The notes under the pieces: generated by a model
Seen by the model: the letters and a program-made list of their open reading frames with translations, nothing else
The model's database searches: none
What the model was told of the DNA's origin: nothing
Shown here: positions 42,113 through 46,803 of the stretch, piece after piece
Layout: each line of letters opens with the position of its first letter
How positions within the stretch are numbered: the stretch's first letter is position 1
Assembly (NCBI RefSeq): GCF_019913785.1
Contig: NZ_JAIOHK010000070.1
Coordinates: forward strand, 1-46,803
DNA length: 46,803 nucleotides
Direction of reading: 5' to 3'
Source of the DNA: Altibacter sp.
GTDB lineage: Bacteria; Bacteroidota; Bacteroidia; Flavobacteriales; Flavobacteriaceae
Position numbers and translations under genes: made by a program

Positions 42113-42892
42113 CTATTTCCCTCCTTTCGCCTGTAGGTCGGCTATACAAAGGGGATCAAAGGATGGTATCACGCCTCGTTTCGCTAAACGCTCTGCCAAT
42201 CGGAGTCCGTCGGTGCTTTCAAAATACATAAGACAATCTTCTACAACACAATGCTTCAGATGGGCAGCATCTTCGTGGTTGGTATGAATATCATCGTCCT
42301 GAATATTTACCAAACCGAGGATATGACCAAATTCGTGTTCCAGCGTGTTAATTTCTAAATCGTGCAGTTCAATATTCGGATTGTTCAAGGCGATATCTCG
42401 GACGGTCTTCTCATAGACCACAATGGAGGTATTTCTGTACGCAGTTCCAAGGGTTACAGACGTATTCGTGTCGTTGGTAGAAACACCATTTGAAAAGAAT
42501 ATATAAACGGCGATTGTATTATCGACCGTATAATGTACCCGATGCTCGTCTTCAATCGCTCTAATTTCCTCAATATTGAAGGGTGCCCCTGAAGGTGCTT
42601 CAATAACCGTTTCAATAATGTTAATGCCACCGGATTTATTCAGGCGAGCGTTCAGAAAATTTCGAAATTCATTGATGGCTATATCGGTGGGCCGGTAAGA
42701 CGGAGCATATACTAATTCTATGGTGATTCGATCGTAAATATCTTCAGACAACAAATCTTCGGCCGAGACTCCGAGGCTTTTTCGATTTTCAGCTTTGGGA
42801 TCTATGGGCGGTTCTCCGTCATCTTTCTTACAAGAGATTACAGCGAAAAATGCAACAACTACCAATAACAATTTAATCCAAGGCCCCTTCAT
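42113..42892 (-). CDS. Zinc metalloprotease lipoprotein
   Basis: 259 residues. The lipoprotein signal ends AVISCKKDD (Cys21). The zinc motif is LEHEFGHILGLVN (His186, Glu187, His190). The position where metzincins carry the third ligand is Asn196 rather than His or Asp; nearby HEDAAHLKHC (His206) or the acidic QDDD may replace it. LMYF further on may be the Met-turn. This matches the flavobacterial 'membrane metalloprotease' group attached to the outer membrane. The substrate is unknown. Confidence 0.83.
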   Translation of the reverse strand: MKGPWIKLLLVVVAFFAVISCKKDDGEPPIDPKAENRKSLGVSAEDLLSEDIYDRITIELVYAPSYRPTDIAINEFRNFLNARLNKSGGINIIETVIEAPSGAPFNIEEIRAIEDEHRVHYTVDNTIAVYIFFSNGVSTNDTNTSVTLGTAYRNTSIVVYEKTVRDIALNNPNIELHDLEINTLEHEFGHILGLVNIQDDDIHTNHEDAAHLKHCVVEDCLMYFESTDGLRLAERLAKRGVIPSFDPLCIADLQAKGGK

Positions 42893-42897
42893 TCCTA

Positions 42898-42905
42898 TAT
42901 TTTTG
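42898..42905 (+). promoter_or_regulatory. -7 promoter box of the DUF2059 gene
   Basis: TATTTTTG matches TAnnTTTG and lies 34 bases before the ATG at 42940, in the gap between divergent genes. No standard -33. Confidence 0.45.
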
Positions 42906-42939
42906 TATTTTTAACAAACATAACTTTTAATTGCCCATT

Positions 42940-43482
42940 ATGAAAATGAGCTACTCGTTTTTAACGCTTTTTTTAACGATTTGTTTTTCTGTTTCTGCAC
43001 AGGGGGATGTCTTTCAGCTGGAAATCATGGAGCTCTTACAATGCAATGGAACGCAAGAGGAATACAGCAAGGCCTATGATGATGTGTTCGTCTTGTTAAA
43101 AAAGAATTTTGAAACCGCCGATGTACCGGATCCATTTTGGACCGACTTAAAAAAAGGAAAAGAAAAGAGTTTGGCTGAAGTCACTCAATTTCTAACATTT
43201 GCCTACCGCAATCACTTTTCGAGACCAGAAATTGCCGAAATGACCGTTTTCTATCAAACCGAAGCTGCGCAAAAGATGCTAAAAATAAATACCGGTATGC
43301 TCACCGAAACAGAAAATACGTTGATCGCCGTATTCCAAAACGGTAACGTAGGAAAAAAGCTGGCGGCAAATCGGCAAGGGCTTACAGCCGATATCAACGA
43401 AATTGCAGGGCATTGGAGTAGAGATCTATTTGCAGCGAATATGAGTGCGCTGATCAAGGCCGGCTATTCGCCTAAGCAGTAA
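42940..43482 (+). CDS. Secreted DUF2059 protein
   Basis: 180 residues with a signal peptide (MKMSYSFLTLFLTICFSVSAQ). The remainder is helical, with the DUF2059 pattern LTFAYRNHFSRPEIAEMTVFYQTEAAQKMLKI (about 85-116). Function unknown. The ATG at 42940 is preferred over a TTG 9 bases before it. The 3' end overlaps the convergent methyltransferase gene by 11 bp. Confidence 0.78.
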   Translation: MKMSYSFLTLFLTICFSVSAQGDVFQLEIMELLQCNGTQEEYSKAYDDVFVLLKKNFETADVPDPFWTDLKKGKEKSLAEVTQFLTFAYRNHFSRPEIAEMTVFYQTEAAQKMLKINTGMLTETENTLIAVFQNGNVGKKLAANRQGLTADINEIAGHWSRDLFAANMSALIKAGYSPKQ

Positions 43483-44173
43483 TTCGGGCGAGATAATCAT
43501 AATTTTCACCACGAGCCACTACTTCAAAAGTCAGATTATTGGTCAAACAGGCATCTTCGAATAAATGCTCATCCAAATACAACCAATCAAATGGCTTTCC
43601 ACTTTTTCCCTTATAGCGAACGGTAAAAGTCAATTCGCCATAGTATCGGTCGCCCGGTACCCAAATGCCACCGTCGGCTTCTTGATCGTACATATATTTT
43701 AAATCGCTTGTATCGACCAGAATTTGTCCCTTTGTGGCCAAAAGTGATTTCAAATGCTTCAAATAGTTGGATATGTGTTTTACCTTCTGAAAGATACCGG
43801 CACCGTTCATTAGCAGCAGGATGGTATCGAATTTTTCGTCTTTCAATTCAAGTAAAGGTAGCTGTCGTACATTTTTCACACCCCGAAGCGCACTTACTTT
43901 TACCGCACCTTCAGAAGTGTCGATAGCGGTGACTTCGAGCCCTTTTTCCTGTAGATACAAGGCGTGACTTCCGGCACCACAACCCACATCCAAGACGTGC
44001 CCAACGGAAAGTTGCAAAGCCTGCTGTTCGATGGAGGGCATTTCAGCAAAATTTCGGAATAAATAGGGTAGCGGTAATTCGTCTTCCTCACTGATGTTTG
44101 TTTCGGTGATGAGGTCTTCGGTATAATTTCCGTGGTAATAATCCAACAGTGCTGTGCCAAAAATATCTTTCAT
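43472..44173 (-). CDS. Class I SAM-dependent methyltransferase
   Basis: 233 residues, no signal. Motif I HVLDVGCGAGSHALYL, motif II VTAIDTSEGAV and KFDTILLLMNGAGIFQKV form a complete Rossmann methyltransferase. The N-terminal cap (DYYHGNYTEDLITETNISEEDELPLPYLFR) is typical of a flavobacterial subgroup. Acceptor unknown; small molecules are more likely than RNA, as no RNA-binding domain is seen. It is divergent from the YkgJ-type gene, with 29 bp between them. Confidence 0.85.
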   Translation of the reverse strand: MKDIFGTALLDYYHGNYTEDLITETNISEEDELPLPYLFRNFAEMPSIEQQALQLSVGHVLDVGCGAGSHALYLQEKGLEVTAIDTSEGAVKVSALRGVKNVRQLPLLELKDEKFDTILLLMNGAGIFQKVKHISNYLKHLKSLLATKGQILVDTSDLKYMYDQEADGGIWVPGDRYYGELTFTVRYKGKSGKPFDWLYLDEHLFEDACLTNNLTFEVVARGENYDYLARITA

Positions 44174-44187
44174 AAAGTTGAATTGTT

Positions 44188-44195
44188 TATTTTTG
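44188..44195 (+). promoter_or_regulatory. -7 promoter box of the YkgJ-type gene
   Basis: TATTTTTG matches TAnnTTTG and lies only 7 bases before the ATG at 44203. The transcript would begin at or just before the start codon, a leaderless or near-leaderless message. Confidence 0.45.
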
Positions 44196-44202
44196 AATTG
44201 CT

Positions 44203-44697
44203 ATGGACGATATTCTGAAACAACTCCCGCAGCGTGCCAAAGATACGCATAACGAGAACAAAAAATTCTTCGCGAAACTGAAGAAGAAACCACCAAAACA
44301 TTTGGATGCATTGATGGCCGAGTTGCACGAAAATGAATTCAGTCGCACCGATTGCCTCAGCTGTGCCAACTGTTGTAAAACAACAGGCCCCCTGTTCACC
44401 GATAGGGATGTTGCGCGTATTGCCAAGCACTTCAGATTAAAACCACAACAATTTATTGAGAAGTATTTGCGTATTGATGAAGAAAACGATTTTGTCTTAC
44501 AATCGGTTCCTTGTACGTTTTTGGGTGCCGATAATTACTGTAGTATCTATGAGGTACGTCCAAAAGCTTGTCGGGAATTTCCACATACCGACCGGAAGAA
44601 ATTCCAGCAGATTTCCAATCTAACCTTAAAGAATGTAGCGATTTGTCCTGCTGCCTTTAACATCGTGGAGGAAATGAAGAAGCGATTACCCCAATAG
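44203..44697 (+). CDS. YkgJ-family cysteine cluster protein (UPF0153)
   Basis: 164 residues. The cysteine pattern DCLSCANCCK ... VPCTFLG ... YCSIYEVRPKACREFPHTD, with a late Cys at ICPAAFNI, is the hallmark of the UPF0153/YkgJ group, thought to bind zinc or an iron-sulfur cluster. Soluble. The specific function is unknown. Its stop lies next to the end of the convergent NamZ-like gene (0 bp gap). Confidence 0.85.
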   Translation: MDDILKQLPQRAKDTHNENKKFFAKLKKKPPKHLDALMAELHENEFSRTDCLSCANCCKTTGPLFTDRDVARIAKHFRLKPQQFIEKYLRIDEENDFVLQSVPCTFLGADNYCSIYEVRPKACREFPHTDRKKFQQISNLTLKNVAICPAAFNIVEEMKKRLPQ

Positions 44698-45984
44698 TTA
44701 GCGTTGGTATAATAAATATTTTTCCCGCATTTGGTCATAGGCTTTTAAGTCGGGAAGCCAAGTGGCTCTTATCTCCCGAAATGTATATCCCTGTTCAATT
44801 TGCTGTTGTAATACTTCAGTCCCGGCATGGGTGGTAAAATTCTTTGTGTTGAAAAAAGCCTCCTTCTTTTCATAGTTCCGGTAGGCATCCATGATCCACG
44901 TGAGATCCACCCGACTCATTCTAGGCGTTTCCCTAAGATCCAGGCCGTTACATAGCACTCCGTTGAACTTCGGACTTTTAGATCCGAAGTTAGGCTGTGG
45001 CGTATACGAAAAAGGATATTTGTCCTGTGGCAAATACGGAGATCCAATAAGTTGAAATTGCATTTCGGTACCACGCCCTGCGTTGAGGTTGGTTCCTTCT
45101 AATAACCCTAGACTGGGGTATAAATTAATAGCAACATCATTCGGTAAATTTGGCGAAGGCCGTACCGGAACGGAATAGGGCGTTTGATGTGTATAGTGAA
45201 GCAGCTCGATGATGTGAAGTGTACATTGACCACCATGCCTCAGCCATCTTTGTCCGTTGATCATTTGCGCGAATTCCCCCACGGTCATACCATGCACCAA
45301 CGGCACCGGATGCATCCCTAAAAAGCTTTTGTATTTAATATCGAGTACAGGTCCGTCAATATAGTGCCCGTTGGGATTGGGGCGATCTAAAATAACTAGT
45401 GGAATATTTGCTTCGGCACATGCCTCCATCACATAATGCAGCGTAGAAATATAGGTGTAAAACCGAACGCCAACATCCTGAATATCAAATACCATCATAT
45501 CAATGCCTTGAAGCATTTCGGCATGAAGTTCCTTGTTTTTTCCATACAACGAGATAATGGGCAAATCGGTCTTCGTATCCAAACCATTTTTAACGAATTC
45601 GCCTGCATCGGCCGTGCCGCGAAATCCATGTTCGGGAGAAAACACTTTTTTTAGTAAAAAATTATTGTCCAATAAAAGATCTACCAAATGTTGTTCTTTT
45701 TCAACGGAAATCGCCTCGCCATTGGGCGGATATATGGTTTCGGCAAAATGCACCACCGAAGTATGATTGGCAACCAATCCTATATTTTTGCCCTTCAGCA
45801 GTGGAAAATATGCCGAAAAACGCTCCGCACCAATAACTATATCTTTGGTGTCGGTTGAAGTAGTACTTCCCACACGCACCGTATCGTGAATAACAATTTC
45901 TTCGGAAGTGGTAGCGTTTGTTTCTTTGTTCTGACTTCCACAGGAAAAACATGGAATAATAAAAAATAAAATCCCAAATTTCAT
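44698..45984 (-). CDS. DUF1343 / NamZ-like exo-beta-N-acetylmuramidase, exported
   Basis: 428 residues. The N-terminus MKFGILFFIIPCFSCGSQN is a lipoprotein or signal sequence. The body shows the DUF1343 motifs: GLVANHTSV, FSPEHGFRG, ISLYGKNK, MVFDIQDVGVRFYTYISTL, LDRPNPNG, VPLVHGMTVGEFA, NLPNDVAINLYPSLGLLEGTNLNAGRGTEMQFQLIGSPYL. Family knowledge: NamZ removes terminal N-acetylmuramic acid from peptidoglycan fragments during recycling. The ATG at 45984 was chosen for its signal sequence; the frame is open 141 bases further upstream, across hairpin-rich DNA. No other recycling genes are adjacent. Confidence 0.88.
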   Translation of the reverse strand: MKFGILFFIIPCFSCGSQNKETNATTSEEIVIHDTVRVGSTTSTDTKDIVIGAERFSAYFPLLKGKNIGLVANHTSVVHFAETIYPPNGEAISVEKEQHLVDLLLDNNFLLKKVFSPEHGFRGTADAGEFVKNGLDTKTDLPIISLYGKNKELHAEMLQGIDMMVFDIQDVGVRFYTYISTLHYVMEACAEANIPLVILDRPNPNGHYIDGPVLDIKYKSFLGMHPVPLVHGMTVGEFAQMINGQRWLRHGGQCTLHIIELLHYTHQTPYSVPVRPSPNLPNDVAINLYPSLGLLEGTNLNAGRGTEMQFQLIGSPYLPQDKYPFSYTPQPNFGSKSPKFNGVLCNGLDLRETPRMSRVDLTWIMDAYRNYEKKEAFFNTKNFTTHAGTEVLQQQIEQGYTFREIRATWLPDLKAYDQMREKYLLYQR

Positions 45985-45991
45985 TAAAAAT

Positions 45992-46061
45992 ACCAACTTG
46001 CTGGTGGAGACCCCGTAAAAAAACGGGGTTAGTTCAGCGAATGGTTTTAAATTCACTGAAC
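45992..46061 (-). promoter_or_regulatory. Hairpin cluster upstream of the NamZ-like gene
   Basis: In the namZ-like leader on the minus strand: stem GTTCAGTGAAT / ATTCGCTGAAC with an 8-base loop (46032-46061, one wobble); ACCCCGT-N6-ACGGGGT (46010-46029, perfect arms); and a weak ACCA/TGGT stem next to the start codon (45992-46005). It could be a leader that controls translation or an inserted repeat element. Confidence 0.45.
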
Positions 46062-46135
46062 CTTTCAGCTCATTAAAGCCAAGCTTCACTAAGAAAAATG
46101 TATTTTTGAAAAAAGATAATCGCATACGTTAACCC

Positions 46136-46803
46136 GTGAATTTCGAATTTTTCATCGCCAAGCGCATCATTGCTGCCAAGGATTATAAAAGTAGTATTTC
46201 GGCACCAATAATAAAAATTGCCATTACTGCGATCGCCCTTGGTATTATTATGATGCTAATCTCCATTGCCACAGGGATTGGGCTTCAGAAAAAAATACGA
46301 GAAAAGGTCTCCGCTTTTAACGGAGATATCATCATTACCAACTTCGACACCAATTTTTCGAACGATTCGCAGATTCCCATTTCAAAAACGCAGGATTTTT
46401 ACCCCGAATTTAAAAGCGTAGAGGGAATTAAACACATCCAGGTTACCGCTTCAAAAGGGGGTGTGATCCGAACCGAAACCGATTTTGAAGGCATTGTGGT
46501 AAAAGGGGTGGGCAACGACTACGATTGGACCTATTTTAAAGACTTTTTGGTGGAAGGAAGGTTGCCAAATTTTACAGGCGATTTAAATGCTGAAATTCTT
46601 TTATCATCCTATCTCGCAAATCGATTACAGCTCAAACTGAATGACAAGATCGTTACCTTCTTCCTAAACAACGACAGCGCCAAGGCACCCAGAAGTAGAG
46701 GTTTTACGATTGTAGGAATTTACAACAGCGGCTTTCAACAATTTGACGAACAATTTGTCATCGCAGATATTCGGCATATCCAACAACTCAATAAATGGTC
46801 CGA
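46136..46803 (+). CDS. ABC-transporter permease, LolC/FtsX-like (5' part)
   Basis: The first 222 codons of a gene cut by the window edge. A GTG at 46136 is the first possible start after an in-frame TAA at 46130. NFEFFIAKRIIAAKDYKSS is followed by a membrane helix (about 27-48, with AITAIALGIIMMLISIA) and a periplasmic domain with GIVVKGVGNDYDW, LPNFTGDLNAEILLSSYLANRL and FTIVGIYNSGFQQFDEQFVIAD. This is the layout of LolC/LolE- and MacB-like permeases that pull lipoproteins or other envelope substrates out of the inner membrane. The remaining helices are outside the window. Confidence 0.82.
   Translation, partial: MNFEFFIAKRIIAAKDYKSSISAPIIKIAITAIALGIIMMLISIATGIGLQKKIREKVSAFNGDIIITNFDTNFSNDSQIPISKTQDFYPEFKSVEGIKHIQVTASKGGVIRTETDFEGIVVKGVGNDYDWTYFKDFLVEGRLPNFTGDLNAEILLSSYLANRLQLKLNDKIVTFFLNNDSAKAPRSRGFTIVGIYNSGFQQFDEQFVIADIRHIQQLNKWS

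Noticed and set aside
32836-46048. Sixteen-base identity TTCAGCGAATGGTTTT at the protease 3' end and in the NamZ leader
   Set aside because: One exact 16-base match in a 47-kb AT-rich window is expected by chance, and the flanks do not match.
1-46803. CRISPR arrays, insertion sequences, transposases or phage genes
   Set aside because: No regular direct repeats with spacers, no transposase or integrase motifs and no terminal inverted repeats were found.

Overview
The window looks like chromosomal DNA of a marine-type member of the Flavobacteriaceae (Bacteroidota). The reasons are the AT-rich composition, the near absence of Shine-Dalgarno sequences, promoters of the TTG / TAnnTTTG kind, a tmRNA with the tag GENNYALAA, and family-specific proteins (DUF3857 transglutaminase-like, CRTAC1/ASPIC, DUF1343/NamZ, the short coiled-coil 'tail fibre-like' protein). 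kdsA shows a Gram-negative outer membrane. The genus cannot be fixed from the sequence alone.

Layout. 1-692: tmRNA (ssrA, minus strand) with two terminator hairpins downstream. 693-6643: a lysine-type saccharopine dehydrogenase, a DUF3857/transglutaminase-like secreted protein, a DUF2809 membrane protein and a large CRTAC1 lipoprotein. 6644-7351: a 0.7 kb stretch without a protein gene that holds three related small-RNA genes. Each has its own flavobacterial promoter, an upstream G-rich/C-rich box pair, a conserved 5' hairpin and a compensatorily changed terminator hairpin. This is the most novel-looking part of the window. 7352-10567: DUF1801 protein, kdsA, a structured intergenic element, typA/bipA.

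10.66-32.1 kb: a surface-polysaccharide locus, strikingly AT-rich in its first half. It encodes a two-domain kinase-like/methyltransferase protein, three paralogous membrane-anchored alkaline-phosphatase/sulfatase-superfamily proteins, a GT-C transferase, two polyprenyl-phosphate-type GT2 enzymes, a second polytopic membrane protein, a sugar-amine module (FdtA-like ketoisomerase, FdtB-like aminotransferase, FemAB-like acyl/aminoacyl transferase), a Wzx-type flippase, two GT4 and two further GT2 transferases, and an MBOAT/SGNH O-acetylation pair. The genes switch strand repeatedly, often with overlapping 3' ends. No RmlA/RmlB, initiating transferase or clear Wzy polymerase is visible, so those must lie elsewhere.

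32.1-46.8 kb: mostly envelope and housekeeping functions. These are ftsE with a textbook promoter, a subtilisin-like protease overlapping a coiled-coil surface protein, a 1006-residue TPR protein followed by an outer-membrane beta-barrel, an amidohydrolase lipoprotein, a (ACTAATC)9 heptamer repeat, a zinc-metalloprotease lipoprotein, DUF2059, a methyltransferase, a YkgJ-type cysteine-cluster protein, a NamZ-like muramidase with hairpins in its leader, and the first 222 codons of an ABC-transporter permease that runs off the window.
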